64,000 nt of DNA from Bos javanicus (lineage: Eukaryota; Chordata; Mammalia; Artiodactyla; Bovidae). The stretch covers positions 7,725,692 to 7,789,691 of the forward strand of contig NC_083871.1 of NCBI RefSeq assembly GCF_032452875.1. Reading direction: 5' to 3'. This document shows positions 22,383 through 34,907 of the stretch, one piece after another (position 1 is the stretch's first letter; the number at the start of each line of letters is the position of its first letter). The position numbers were made by a program, and so were the translations under genes. The notes under the pieces are model-generated. The model did no database searches. It was not told where the DNA came from and saw nothing but the letters and a program-made list of their open reading frames with translations.

Positions 22383-22843
22383 CAGTTCTGATGAGGTGGA
22401 TGAAACTGGAGCCTATTATACAGAGTGAAGTAAGCCAGAAGGAAAAACACCAATACAGTATAATAATGCATATATATGGAATTTAGAAAGATGGTAACAA
22501 TAACCCTGTGTATGAGACAGCAAAAGAGACACTGATGTATAAAACAGTCTTATGGACTCTATGGGAGAGGGAGAGGGTGGGAAGATTCAGGAGAATGGCA
22601 TTGAAACATGTAAAATATCATGTATGAAACGAGATGCCAGTCCAGGTTCTATGCATGATACTGGATGCTTGGGGATAGTCCACTGGGACGACCCAGAGGG
22701 ATGGTATGGGGAGGGAGGAGGGAGGAGGGTTCAGGATGGGGAACACATGTATACCTGTGGCGGATTCATTTTGATATTTGGCAAAACTAATACAATTATG
22801 TAAAGTTTAAAAATAAAATAAAATTAAAAAAAATAAATAAAAT
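22383..22843 (+). mobile_element. L1 3' end with perfect 12-bp target duplication
   Basis: A 5'-truncated L1 tail of about 460 bp, from cagttctgatgaggtggatg to an A-rich end. aaagtcaataat occurs at 22371-22382 and 22844-22855, a textbook target-site duplication. Confidence 0.93.
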
Positions 22844-22855
22844 AAAGTCAATAAT

Positions 22856-23690
22856 TGAATGAAATAATCATCAGTGGAAAATGAACATATTCGTGGCACT
22901 GAGGAAAGCTAAACATTTTAAAAACAGTGGCCTCTTACTTTAAGGAATGAATGCAAAGACACAATATCCTAATACCTGAGATGAAGTCCTTGTAACAGCA
23001 GTGACAGAGCAGCGACAGCGGAGACTAGGTTAAACTGGTTCATCTCTGGATAATTTCTTGAAAGAGGGGACCATTTTTAGGATACAAAAGGCTTCTGAGA
23101 ACAGAGATAGGCTGACATCGAGGGGGAATGTTTGAGGGAGAGAACTAAATTGGGGATGCTGAATCAGGGCAGAAGAGAAGAGCAGGTGTCGTTCAGGGCA
23201 CAGAGAGCAGCCTCTTGCAGGAGAAGCCCAGGAATGGTGTCAGGCAGAACATTTCAAAATTAAAATCTGGGATATTAAATTCCTATAAAGTCATGGAATA
23301 TTGGAGTCATGACTTTATCTGTGGCCAAGTGGCAGTTTCCATAGTGACTACATGAGGAGCAATATGATGAAAGCTACAACCTGGAAGACGATTCAAGTGC
23401 ACATGAGAAGGAGAAGCAGAGGCTGAAAATGGGGAGGATAATTTAGATGTAATTATCAGAGATAAAGCAAGAAAAAATAAGATACAGAGCTAGAAGACGA
23501 TGGTAAAAAGAACTCAGACTATAAAAATTCCGGAAAGTGAAGCCAAAGAATGAACTTGGGGCTCATTCCCATGAAGACTGAGTAATGGTTTTATTTCTGG
23601 TGTCCAGGGGACAGCAGTCTGGAAAGTGGATGATAAGGTCAGAGTTGTTTGTGGTGAATTTGAAGAGTCCTATAGGAACCTCAAGAAGCT
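22856..23690. other. No recognised feature
   Basis: Purine-rich unique-looking sequence without long frames. Confidence 0.5.
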
Positions 23691-23691
23691 T

Positions 23692-23902
23692 CCCAGGTGG
23701 CTCAGTGGTGAAGAATCCCCCTGCCAATTTAGGAGACACAGGAGATGTGGGTTCAATCCCTGAGTCAGGAAGATCCCCTGGGGAAGGAAATGGCAACCCA
23801 CTCCAGTGTTCTTGCCTGGAGAATCCATGGACAGAGAAGCCTGGCAGGCTACAGTCCGTGGGGTCACAAAAAGATGGACATGACTAAGCACACACACACA
23901 AG
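23692..23902 (+). mobile_element. Bov-tA-type SINE, plus strand
   Basis: The head (cttcccaggtggctcagtgg), middle (ccctggggaaggaaatggca) and tail (gactaagcacacacacacaa) are present. The flanks ggaacctcaag and gggacctcagg may be a target duplication. Confidence 0.9.
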
Positions 23903-25581
23903 GGACCTCAGGGTGAATCCTCAGGAAAACAGTTTAAAGTAAGGATCAGTATTCTCACTGGATAGATGAGCAAAACGGGTTTAATAACCTTCAATAGCCC
24001 AACCAGGCTCACTCAGTTGGAAAGTGGTGAAACCAAACCTCCAGAGTTAGACCCGAGAGATGATGCTTCCTCCACTACTCAAAGTGCTATTTCAGGAGAA
24101 ACATCTTCTTTCCTGCCCAGTGGTCTAGAGAGAGGGAATTGAGAAGCTACACATCAAACATGGAATCACCATATTCTTGATGATCTTTAAGTGTCTGATC
24201 TCCAGAGACAGGAAACTGATTGCTATGAAATAGGAGTGAACCCGGGGTCAGGATGTAATGCCAAGAAGACATACTGCATTATAAATGATTTTGGTGAGCG
24301 GGAGCACAAGAAGGACAGTCAGGGACCTGGGGGACTTAACACACCTTGGATGAGAAGTACTGAGTGTATCATAGGCTGCAAGGAATAACCTATGAAGAGA
24401 ATGAAAGAAAGCAATATGATGTTCACCATCAGAGAGGAAGTTCAAGGTCCTGCCTTTTAAAAGAAGATGAGTGTCTGCAATTTGATGACAGGAGGACGAG
24501 AATGGGCATGACATTTCTGTCAAGCTCCTTTCCCTACAAAAGCAGATCAGTGACGCTCATACAAGCAAAATGCTCAATTGTGGGCAGGGATCTTTATCTA
24601 CTCCTCTACTAAGGTCAGCTGGACACCCTCAAGAGCCGCAGGCAAGAAAGCCCAGGGCCAATCGCTGAGTCAGCAGAAGCAGCCCAGGGACCCATAAGGT
24701 GCAGGCCAGTGTGGCTGCGATTGTTCCATCCAGTGTCAGACCGGCCCTGATCTGGGTCAACTTCAGTGCCACTGGAATTGTGGCATCATTTCAAGTGGGG
24801 ATGAATAAAACCTCAGAGGACAAATTCATAGGACTGGCGATTCTGCAGAATTGAGGATGGAAGGGCCGAAGGCTGTGTGAACTTCAGATTCAGAAGAGAT
24901 TGACTGAAACATGCCCTGTGATGCTCTCCACCCTCCCCGATTCCCAATTGCTATTCTGTTGGCAAGTTACCAATTTTCAGGAACTTCAGTGAAACTTGAC
25001 AAGCTCTGTGTGACATTTTCTATAACCACAGCAGTGTTTTAACATAACCTTTGAGAAAATTCAACCTGATACCAGAGACATGAAGGCTTTCATTTTGTCA
25101 AATTGCTCCCCATTTCTGACTCACGAAAGGGGAAATCAGGCCAGAGGTGCGTACAGATGGGGCTGGTGGTAGCATCCCTGGAGTAATGACAATCCAGGAG
25201 ACTTTGCTTCATTCCCACACAACTTTGCAATCCTCACTCTAGACAATTTCCCACTTTTTCACCTGCTGTGATGAATCCTTCCTCCCCCAGGACCCTGCCA
25301 CTGACACAGGAAAAATAGCAGGCACTCCTGGGTGTCGGGTTCTATGCAAAAACTTCCTCTGCTCCTTAGAATACTTTCTATACTCAGCCAACATTTCGAC
25401 TGCCTCTTCAGTTTTTGTTCCCTATCTTCTAAATTAAAATCATTCTGGTTGGGACAAGTCAACAGACACACTGCAGAAAATAGAATTTAGACATATTATA
25501 TTATTATATGATGTTATATGTTATGTCATTTCATATCATAAATTACCATATCATTTTATATTATAGTCATGTAGGGATGTG
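23903..25581. other. Unique sequence, no gene recognised
   Basis: No repeat signature from 23.9 to 25.5 kb. Frames stay under 92 codons and overlap on both strands. An AT-rich tract (25488-25565) of TATAT/ATTATA words closes the stretch. Confidence 0.5.
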
Positions 25582-25704
25582 AGTGGAGAAGGCAACCCGC
25601 TCCAGTATTCTTGCCTGGAGATTCCCATGGACAGAGGAGCCTAGTCGGCTACAGTCCAGGAGGGTCTCAAACAGTCAAAAATGATTGACTGAGAGACTAA
25701 GCAC
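25582..25704 (+). mobile_element. SINE 3' half, plus strand
   Basis: The piece starts inside the SINE (gagaaggcaacccgctccag) and runs to gactgagagactaagcacag. The tRNA-like head is missing. It joins a BovB piece directly. Confidence 0.82.
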
Positions 25705-26115
25705 AGAGATATGAAAGTTGGACCATAGAGAAAGCTGAGCACTGAAGAACTGATGGTCTCAAATTGTGGTGCTGGAGAAGACTCTTGAGAATCCCTTGAA
25801 CTGTAAGGTGATCAAACCAATCAATCATAAATCAGCCCTGAATATTCATTGAAAGGACCAATGCTGAAGCTGAAGCTCCAGTACTTTGGCCACCTGAGGC
25901 AAAGAGCTGGCTCATTGAAAAAGACCTTGACACTGGGAAAGATTGCAGGCAAAAGAAGGGGTCGGCAGAGGATGAGATCCTTAGGTATCATCACTGACTC
26001 AATGGCCATGAATTTGAGCAAACTCCAGGAGATAGTGAAGGACAAAGGAGCCAGGCATGCTGCAGTCCATGAGGTTACAAAGAGTTGGACACGACTTAGC
26101 GACTGAACAACCACA
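25705..26115 (+). mobile_element. BovB 3' fragment, plus strand
   Basis: The order follows the BovB RT C-terminal tail: a diverged ESWTVKKAE block, the LKLQYFGHL block at 25860-25900, the RMRSLGIITDS block, then cgacttagcgactgaac. It is more diverged than other copies here, so it is older. Confidence 0.87.
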
Positions 26116-28552
26116 ATGTATTAACAAAATACGTATTAATAGATTTACTTTTTCATTGGATAATAATTGCTTTAAGATGCAATTTATGCTGTTTATGTGA
26201 CTTCATCCCAAACTGTGTCACAGTACCAGGTGCAATGCCTAGAATACTTGTGTTCCTTCAGTGGCTACGGAATGAGGAAATGAACGAATGAGTGAAGAAT
26301 GGAAAAATGAGCAAAAGTCAGATAATCTATACGGCCAAAAGCTGCAGCATTTCTTCCTTTCCTAACCTACTAAGAAGCAACAGACCCCACCCAGCGCTGT
26401 GGACTCCAGTCCAAAGTGCCCCTCCCACCAAGTGAAGTCTTAGTCAAGGTGGAGGTCTACAGTGTGTGCAAAAGTCTGAATCAACGGCCCTTCCAAGAGG
26501 TCTGGTCCTGTGTTCACTCCATTATGCTGGGGAAAGCCCACATACTCCACAGTTTCAGTTTCTTCAGATAAAATGTATTTCTCTCAGCAAGATCGAAAAG
26601 AGCAAGTGAGAGGACAGTTAGGAAAGCATTTTTCTGAAGTTCAGGAAGGTATTTTTCTGAAAGTAGTTTTACGCATGTATACAACTGCCTCTGGGACTTC
26701 TTCTTCAGAACACCCCCCCAACAGGGTATGTTTAAATCTAAGCTCATAAGCATCTTCGTCACCGAGTTCCCGTCAATGATGAGAAGCCAAACCTCTGGGG
26801 TCTCCCTGGCATCAGTGATGACAGACGCCCCCCACCTCCAGGCTCTTCCTCAGGCCCATAGCAAAGCCTGTTGATCTATTTTTCCTCCTTGAACCCCAAC
26901 CTTTTAGCCTTGCTGCTTTTTTCTTCGATGTCTTTGCCTCCATTCTCAAGCACAGGGCTTATCGCCTGACCACAGGTAGAGGTGTATTTAACACTTACGA
27001 ACTGTTTTTTTGCTTCTGCCTCCACTTTGTTTAGAGGAAAAAGGATTTGAGGCATTTGCAAATAATAGGGCAAATAATAGGGATTGAATACTTGAGCACA
27101 TTTCATCCAAGAAAGATAAACCTCAGGTGAGGCACGAAGGAAATTTCATGCATACTTGTCAGAGTAACCTGCTATTCTTCTTTGCGGACAGAGCTCAGTC
27201 TATTTCATTTACCTGTGCTACCAAGTCATGTGCAAAGGGAATAGACCTCCAGTTCTAGGAAGGATCTGTCCTGAAAGTCTAATTCAGTGTTGGCCATTCT
27301 GTTCCCTTCTCCTGGTTATTAGATTAGGAAAAGCATGTGAAACAATCTGTCCAGAGGCATGTGCAGAAGTCTGCGGGCACTGTCTCCTTCCTGCCTTCAA
27401 CATGGCCATGTACTTATGTGACGAATACACCTCCCAGAGTTATCCTGGCCCTCTGAAGAGAAGTCAACAACAAAACAAAACATGCTGAGGCAAAACATGC
27501 AGACAGAAAGAGGGTAGCCTCACTGAGTCATCAAATTAACCAAAACCAGAACCACCACTGCTCCAGCCTTCTTGAGTAAGTCCATGCTTTCCCCAAATTT
27601 TCTTTAGTATCAGTGGAGTAGGAGTTCTCCTACTTAGCAGCAGCAGCAGGAGTTCTCCAGGGCCCATATCTTAAACGCTGCTGAAAGTTAATATATGAAT
27701 GTGCCTATGAGAATCAGTTGGAATAGTGTTCAATATGAATCACAACCCTGGCTAAAGCAGAGAGATAAATAAAATTGCAACTCTGTGTCCTAAATATCAA
27801 AACCAGCCATTTGCACAGAAAGAAGGAGATGTTTTCTGTGCCAAGACAAAGGAATCAACAATCAAAAAGAGAAGTTCCTCTCGTGGGCTGTTACAGAGGA
27901 ACAAAAATTTATATGTTTGTGTTTCTGAAAAATCCTACATGTAGGCCAGGGAGGCTGTTAGAGAAAACCATTCCCAAGAGGGCACAGACAGGTGACAGGA
28001 GGGCAGTCCAGCTGCGTGGTGGTTATGGGCGGCCCTGGGAGTACTAGTTCAGATGCTTGGATTCTAGTCCACAAATAAGCTTTTCACAGACCTGCACCTG
28101 ATAACAAAGTGAAGTGTCCTGAGCAGAATATGAATATTGTTCAGCATAGTTATTCTGTGCTGCCCTCGGGGTCAGGCACACAGGAGAAGCTCAAAGTATG
28201 AGATGGAATTTTAGTGGTAAAGAGTCCTTTAATGTATCAGACATTCATTCGAATAATTACCACTTTGTCATTTTTTTGGAGTTCTACACAAATTTATTTC
28301 CTTCAGTTTAATCTTCTAAATAAGCCTGTTGAAGACAGGCTTCCTGTAGTTGAAGGCCTCTGAGGACATTTCTAGAACTTTCTAGAAAAGACTGAACTTT
28401 CTCAGTTGGTAGTTCTTATTTGAATAACGTCCTTTTGTTCTACCAGGGTCTTCCCAGGGGCCCCAGGTCCCACTCAATGCCCAGCTCAGATGATCAATAA
28501 ATATTTGTCATGACAATGAATAAAACATGAGAAAACTTTTTTTTTTTTCTAT
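26116..28552. other. Longest repeat-poor stretch, no gene recognised
   Basis: No SINE, BovB or L1 signature. Frames reach 90 codons (27775-28047 plus; 27228-27488 plus) without any recognisable domain, signal sequence or good splice context. A short CAG run lies near 27640. Confidence 0.5.
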
Positions 28553-28862
28553 GAAACAAAGCAGACTCAGACCTAGATTTGCGGTTGCCAAAGGGGTAGG
28601 GAGGGAAGTATTGGGAGTCTGACATTAGCAGATGCAAACTATGATATATAGGATGGATGAACAACAAAGTCCTGCTGTATGCCACAGGGAACTATATTCA
28701 GTATCCTCAGATAAACCATAATAGAATAGAATGTATAAAAAATAAAGAATATATATGTGTGTGTGTGAGTGCGCATATATAACTGAATCACTCTGCTGTA
28801 CACTGAAAACTAAGACAACACTGTAAATCAACTGTACTTCAAAAAAATTTTTTAATAAAAAT
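28553..28862 (+). mobile_element. Old L1 3' end, plus strand
   Basis: Characteristic words are gttgccaaaggggtagggag, gatgaacaacaaagtcctgc, atgccacagggaactatatt and caactgtacttcaaaaaaat. The element ends in an A/T-rich tail and has a short TG run at 28756-28768. Confidence 0.85.
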
Positions 28863-28903
28863 AATTAAAGGCATGCAATGGGAAAAAAAACTTGCACTGT
28901 TAG

Positions 28904-28925
28904 TTTTTTTTTTTTTTTTTTTTTT
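28904..28925. repeat. Poly-T tract
   Basis: About 22 consecutive T, possibly the complement of a lost retroposon's A-tail. Confidence 0.9.
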
Positions 28926-29426
28926 AAGAATAGGGGTAGAAAATAAGAGCCCTAAATGATTGAGAGTAAAGGTCAGGGTTGAGGCAGAGAAAGAAGCTAA
29001 ACACACAATGTCCCACCTTCTCTGGCACAAAGCACGATGCTGCTCAGAGTTACAGATATTTTAGTTAGGCAAACCCTGCGCTTTGGTGGATGTATGCGCT
29101 CCTATAAAATAGAAAACAACTTCAGTTTACCTCAAAGTCAACATTCAGGACACTAATTTTATCTCCATTGGGAAAGCCTGATTGCAGACAGGGGCTTGTT
29201 ATAATGCCAGCTTTTCCCACCCATGCCAGCACTATCATCAAGGACAGCAGTGACAGCACGTGGTTGGCACAGGTGCCTGACACGGGCACTGCATGAGCTG
29301 CACCCCATCCGGCCACCGGCTTGAAGGCAAGGTCACGTCTGTCTGTTCTCAGATGCGAAAACAAGCTCCTGTTAGAGCTAAAGGGGCATCCAGGATTCCA
29401 GCCCAAATGGGTTTGACTCCAAGGAA

Positions 29427-29478
29427 ATGTTCATGGATGATCATTTCATTCTTGATAACAACCCTATCCAGTTTTCAG
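29427..29478 (+). CDS. Speculative exon with strong 5' splice site
   Basis: An ATG at 29427 opens 17 codons (MFMDDHFILDNNPIQFS) ending at a consensus donor, ttttcag/gtaagc. In this frame the joined product stays open through the exon-like block at 32207-32266. The frame is open back to 29382. No family is recognised and the signal could be chance. A second frame through the same bases, open from 29293, would hit a stop in the downstream block. Confidence 0.12.
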
Positions 29479-29656
29479 GTAAGCAATTTTAAATGCATCT
29501 CTTCTAAAATAAATTATTTTTATTTGTTCCTGCTATTGCTACTAGTGATACTTCCTGCCCTAACAGGTCAAGCCTGCTCCATTAGCAGGATGATGTCAGC
29601 TTTTGTTCATATTTTCTTTCTCTCCAGTATTTGCAGCTCTCCTCTCTGCCACATGA

Positions 29657-29762
29657 CAACCCATTCCAGTATTCTTGCCTAGAAAATCCCGTGGACAAAG
29701 GAACCTGGTAGGCTACAGTCCACGGGGTCGCAAAGAGTCAGACACGACTGAGCGACTTCACT
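29657..29762 (+). mobile_element. SINE 3' half, plus strand
   Basis: The piece starts at catgacaacccattccagta and runs to gactgagcgacttcactttt. The tRNA-like head is missing. Confidence 0.85.
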
Positions 29763-29815
29763 TTTCTTTCTTTCTTTCTTCCTTCCTTCCTTCCTCTCTT
29801 TCTTTCTTTCTTCTC
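29763..29815. repeat. (TTTC)n/(TTCC)n microsatellite
   Basis: A pure pyrimidine tract of TTTC and TTCC units forms the tail of the adjacent SINE. It is likely length-variable. Confidence 0.93.
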
Positions 29816-31231
29816 ACACAAGACAGTCTGACCACCCAGGAGCATCTGATCCCCTAAGTTTAGATCTGCTACGTGTCCCAAAAAGCAGCTAAAACCTCAG
29901 AGGGAAAACCTTTTCGTTCCTCCTAGCAGAAAATTACTGGTTGCTTCAAGGACATTAGTTACCAGGTTGAAAATTTCATAGTTTATTTCTATCTATTTAA
30001 AAAAGAGGGAAAGAAATAAAACAGAAAATGAATCCTGCTGAAATCTACCATCAGTGCCCCAAGAGTGGCAATTTATTAGGTGATACTGGCCATGAGCTAT
30101 CTGCAATTTGAAGTGCAGAAAGATAATCGCTGCAATTAGGTGAACCCTCTTATACCATTTGAGCAAAAACATCTTGGAGATAGCTATAAATTTTCTGTTT
30201 AATACATGTAACTCTTCCAGAGAAATCACCTCTGTTCTTTGGGGAACAATTGATGCACAGGTAATGCTCGTTAGATGAATTTAACACTCACCTTAATTGG
30301 ACACTCCCGTATTTCATTAATTCCAAAGTAGCACTAATTTTCCAAATGGGTGATTAGGATACACAAATATTGCTATCTTATCATCATTGCTGCATAACAT
30401 TTGTGAACCTCAGATGCTCTGAAATTTCTCTGAAAATAAGGAGCTGAACTGATACTAATAATACCTTACATTATCATCACAATGAAATAAACATATAAAG
30501 TGTCTTATAAGATAAAACAAAAATAAAACATAATTTTTCTCCATTAAATGTCACAGCATCCTTGTGTGAAATGTATAGGTCAGTTATACTGTCACTATTT
30601 GTAATAAGGAAATGAGATTAGAATCCAAGGTTAAATAAAGTCAGGTAAATGACCCTAACTTGAATTCTTTCACTTGTTAGTTTCATGTAACACCCCGCTT
30701 TTTACTAGTTGAGAAATCTATTTTTTTATAATGTGGCAAAATGTTCCAATTTTTCTTTTGCAGCCTAGCAATGCATTGTGAGAATCCTGGTGCAAGAAAA
30801 TAACTCTATAAATTTCTTTCATACACCTCTGATCACCTCCTTCTTTCCCTTTTATAAATTCTTCACCCTCCTAAATACTCTAAGATAATCTCTGACCTTT
30901 AACTCAACAAGATCTAAGTGTTTCTTTTACCATATAAGGAGAATTATTCACAGGTTCCAGAGACTAAGAAATAGACATCTTTGAGGGGCTATTATTCTTT
31001 ATTGTAACTAAAAGCTGGTACTAAATTTACTGTTATCTAACCATCATCATTAAAAAGAGATATATTTGTGAAGATTTCAAATTGCTCAGATTGGATTGCT
31101 ATATGTGTAAATCAAAATATAAATGAATGACAATAGCTTTGAGCTGGCTGAGGATGGACAAGCTTCAGTTACAGAAGTCCTAGGGCCAAACTATGTCCTT
31201 GACTTTGTCCAACTTTCATTTTTTCTTTTTT
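29816..31231. other. Unique AT-rich sequence, no gene recognised
   Basis: No bovid repeat signature and no frame above 78 codons. Confidence 0.5.
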
Positions 31232-31620
31232 TGAGCATCCAGCTTTGTCCAGCTTTATTCAAATATAATTGACATGATGTTGTGTAAGTTTAAGATGTAC
31301 ATTGTGTTGACTTGATGCACCTATACATTACAGTATGATTGCCACTCTGGCATTAGCCAATGCATTATCCAATTACCATTTCTCTTTTGTTGTGAGGACA
31401 TTTAAGATCTAATCCCTTGGCAACTTTGAGGAATAGAGCAGCATTGTTGACTATCATCACAACGCTGTGCATTAGATCTCCAGAATGTATTCATCTTCTA
31501 ACTGGAAGTTTGTACCCTTTGACCATAATCTCCCTAATTCCTCTGTCATTGGAAACCACCATTATACTCTCTCACCATTCAACTTTTTGGCATCATTTTG
31601 GACATCATAATAGAAGACCA
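31232..31620 (-). mobile_element. Old mammalian L1 3' end, minus strand
   Basis: The block agctttattcaaatataatt, followed by gacatgatgttgtgtaagtt and ttgccactctggcattagcc, is the complement of an old (L1M-type) 3' end. It is heavily diverged. Confidence 0.7.
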
Positions 31621-32206
31621 TCATCAAATCGTTAGCCATTGTGAAGTCTGGAAAGAGTGTAAACTTCTGTTCATATGCCAATTTAGAAAGTTTTTCTAAA
31701 GGCTTAATTAATAAGCTTAATCTTGTGGGATAGATTTCAATAGGTATGCCTGTAAAACCTCTTGCCTGAGTCCAGAAAGGAAATGGTATAGTCACAGGAT
31801 GAGGGACACACTCTTGCAGAGGTGATAGTGGCAATTGCTAAATAATCACACTCTCGGGGAGTCTGTCATATCTCTGAGGAGGATGTGAATTCCTTTCACT
31901 GGAATTATAGTGGTGATTGGGGCCCCACAAGGGAAGAGCCTGAACTTAAAATGAACCCAACAAGAAGAAAAACAGAAATATAGAGAAAAGATATTTGTAC
32001 GTGCCTTGCTCAATATGCATCTGAAGCCATCACTCCTGGACTTTTCAGTTCTGTTGGCCAATATGGCCTCTTTTTTGTTTACACTCATTTGAGTTGGGTT
32101 TCTCTCAGTTTCCCCCAAATGTCCTGCCTATTTCAAAGCTGTGACATCAAGACCTTTTGCCTGTTTTAGTCACAAACTTGGACAATGTCTTTCTTTCTCT
32201 TTACAG
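31621..32206. other. Unassigned sequence
   Basis: Overlapping 90-codon minus-strand frames have no recognisable domain. The part near 32060-32120 (gttggccaatatggcctc; tttgagttgggtttctctca) looks like an old interspersed repeat that I cannot name. Confidence 0.4.
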
Positions 32207-32266
32207 TTGAAGATACACCTATGGGCTTAGCCCATAAAGAGTCTGATCAGAGGCAGAGGTTTTCGG
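32207..32266 (+). CDS. Speculative 60-bp exon between good splice sites
   Basis: A pyrimidine-rich acceptor (tctttctttctctttacag) precedes exactly 60 bp, followed by the donor gg/gtaagc. Only one of the three frames is open (VEDTPMGLAHKESDQRQRFS after joining to 29478), and it is the one set by the upstream ATG at 29427. Both junctions are phase 1. No family is recognised, and short exon-like windows arise by chance in sequence of this length. Confidence 0.15.
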
Positions 32267-33271
32267 GTAAGCATGCTAATCTCTTTTCATTTACAATTTC
32301 ATTTCATCCTCTCAATAGCCCTTTGAGTTAGCTGCTGCACTTTGCAAGGGACCTAATATAGCTTGTATGATTTTCAGATATTGTCCACTTACTAAGTAAC
32401 TCCCAATTCCTCAGTCCCAATGTGGCTACCTTTGCTTGCTTTATATCGTTCATTATGACCTCACATGCTGGCATCGTAAAAACCTGCAACATATCATTCA
32501 TCCTTAAGCTCTGTGCTTGATTTGTCTGCTGAGGATGTGTTTCCCCAGAAGCACATAAAGAGCTAAGAATGCGCATGGAAGTCGTCCCAGGAAACAAATG
32601 TAAGGGTACTGGGAGGTGAGTCGATAAAATGAAGAAAGCTCATAAAGAAGGCTAACTTGAGCTGTGAGCCCACAGGGGGACTGGAAAACACTGCGTGCCA
32701 CTCCATCCAGGGGAGGATGCTGGTGCTTCTCTGGTCTCGGTGCCTTGTGAAGTTTCCTTATACCTTAAGGTTACCCTTTGATCACATTTTACTATTTACA
32801 CTCCAACTGTTTTAAATTGCAGTGTGCTTTCTGTCAGAATCAGATGAATATAGATTCTGCAGTCAGTCCGTCGGGTGAAGGTTGATACCCAGAGGGTGTG
32901 GGGTCCCCAGCATGCCGGCCAGTCTGGCACTCAGCCTGAATATTCATCTCCCATCAGGAATCATCTCCTGAGATGGTGACAGACAGGGTATCAGGGAGGG
33001 GTGGGGACAGAGGTCTACTTGGTCCAGCCCCACATGCTAGGGCTGCTGTGGCAGGAAGCCTGGGGTGTGGCCAGGAGAGGGCAGGGTGGCAGTCAGCAGG
33101 CAGGAAGGCAGGCTGACACATTGGTCTGCGGTCTTCTGCCCTCGGGGCCAGATAATGAGCAGGTACAGGGGACATGAGGTGATAAATCCTTTTTCCAAAA
33201 CCCAGGACCCCATCTTCCCATCCCCCTCTAGACAGATCTGGATTTGAACTGTGGCTACACTGTTTTGTTTT
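32267..33271. other. No recognised feature
   Basis: Unique-looking sequence, with the more GC-rich part at 32990-33240. A minus-strand 196-codon frame over 32954-33544 takes its N-terminal third from SINE and L1 sequence; the remainder (proline- and histidine-rich) shows no domain. Confidence 0.45.
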
Positions 33272-33705
33272 GTTTTTTTTTTTATTGAAGTATAGTTGTT
33301 TACAATGTTGTAATAATTTTTGCTGTACAGCAAAGTGATTCAGTTTTATATGTATATTCAAGACTTCCCAGGTGGCACTAGTGGTAAAGAACCTACCTGC
33401 CAATGCAGGAGATGTTAGGGACGTGGGTTCGATCCCTGGGTCAGGAAGATCCCCTGGAGGAGGGCATGGCAACCCACTCCAGTATTCTTGCCTGGAGAAT
33501 CCCATGGACAGAGGAGCCTGGAGGGCTACAGTCCATAGGGTCACAAAGAGTCGGACATGACCGAAGCGACTTTAACACACATATATTCGGGTTTATATGC
33601 ATATTTGTCATTATATTCTTTTCCATTGTGGTTCCCTGTGCTGTACCGCAGGACCTTGTGGCTTATCCATCCTATATGTAATAGCTCACACCCCCATTCT
33701 GAAGC
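33272..33705 (-). mobile_element. L1 3' end, minus strand, split by a SINE
   Basis: The left part (ttattgaagtatagttgttt; gctgtacagcaaagtgattc) and right part (attcttttccattgtggttc; gtgctgtaccgcaggacctt) are continuous in L1 once the SINE at 33362-33578 is removed. Confidence 0.85.
33362..33578 (+). mobile_element. Bov-tA-type SINE, plus strand
   Basis: Near-complete: head cttcccaggtggcactagtg, middle ccctggaggagggcatggca, tail gcgactttaacacacatata. The L1 word tatattc flanks both sides, a short target duplication. Confidence 0.92.
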
Positions 33706-34124
33706 ACCGGGAGGTAAACCAGGTGAACCACACCTCCATCCTCCTCTCTGTCACCAGCACGAGGAGGCCAACAGGCTTTCCACACAAAATTAAACGAAAC
33801 CACAGAACCACTGTACATGCCTCCACTCTTAGGGGCTGGCTCTCCATGCCCAGAGGTGTTTCCATGGCCCTATTGCAAGAAAACTCTACCTGACCAGCGC
33901 TGATGCAGTCACCGTGCTGCAATTGGCCAGAGAGTGGCGACCCAGGCCACCCTCAGGGTAAGCTGCTGGAGGCTCAAAGGCTGAACCTGGGATGAGGGGG
34001 GCTGAGGAAAGTGGGGAGGGGTAGTTAACCCTGCAAACCCCCATAACCAATCCCAGGCCACATAGATGAACTCGGCTGAACACAGATCCTGAGAGGCAAG
34101 TGGACATCCCAGAGCCAGGAGTTG
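33706..34124. other. No recognised feature
   Basis: A GC-moderate stretch. It could be internal sequence belonging to the adjacent LTR-like repeat, but I see no coding block to prove it. Confidence 0.4.
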
Positions 34125-34397
34125 GGTCGTAAGTGAGGGACTGTAAAGGAAATTAAATGTAGTCTCTTTTAGGCTTCAGAGACAAAGCAGAGCAGGCCTC
34201 TGACCTTGCTTCTAACTGCCCTGACACTGCCCTGACTGGGAGCGCCCTGACTGCCTGCTCTGAGGGCAAGCCTTGTGGCACCACAGATAAGATAGGGGAG
34301 GAATCTTGAGATTATTGAGCCCAGAAGGGTGTCTGGCCAACCATGCCCTGGGCTTAACAACATTTCCAAGTTTTACAAAACAAAACAAACAGCATTG

Positions 34398-34612
34398 AGT
34401 GCTGGTAGTGGTAAAGAATCCACCTACACTTTAGGAAATGCAAGATTACAGGTTTGATCCCTGGGTGGGGAAGGTCCCCTGGAGGAGAAAATGGCAACTC
34501 ACTGCTGTCTTCTTGCCTAGAAAAATTCAACGGACAGAGGAGCCTGGCAGTCTTCAGTCCAAGGGGTAGCAAAGAGTCAGATACGACTGAGCACACACAC
34601 ACAGAGCTGCAA
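34398..34612 (+). mobile_element. Bov-tA-type SINE, plus strand
   Basis: The SINE middle (gtttgatccctgggtgggga; gtcccctggaggagaaaatg) and tail (gactgagcacacacacacag) are present, and the head is diverged. It is inserted in LTR-like copy B. Confidence 0.88.
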
Positions 34613-34907
34613 CATGCTCACAGTCTGATGACATATCAATTTCCACTCTGGGATTATAATTATAAGAAGGAACCTGAATTGCAGTCTTTGAAGTCTCACT
34701 CACAGAATGGGCATGCTGTCTGTGATCTTATCCCAGTTGGGACTCCAGATGTGCTGTGACATCCAAGTGCTATTTAAGTCTGGATGTTGGTCAAAACCTA
34801 ATTTGGTGATGCACCCTCTGCTGTTTCTGTTTTTCTTTTCTTTCAATATCAGTATATTGAAAGTAAGCTAGATAATTCTAATAAATATTGATATTATTTA
34901 TTTATAT

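Noticed and set aside
29293..29682. 129-codon frame with a signal-peptide-like stretch
   Set aside because: Its end is SINE sequence, and if spliced at 29478 to 32207 it stops after a few codons. The hydrophobic part alone is weak evidence.
32954..33544. 196-codon minus-strand frame
   Set aside because: Its start is the SINE antisense frame and it crosses L1 sequence. The remaining proline-rich part has no recognised domain or splice context.
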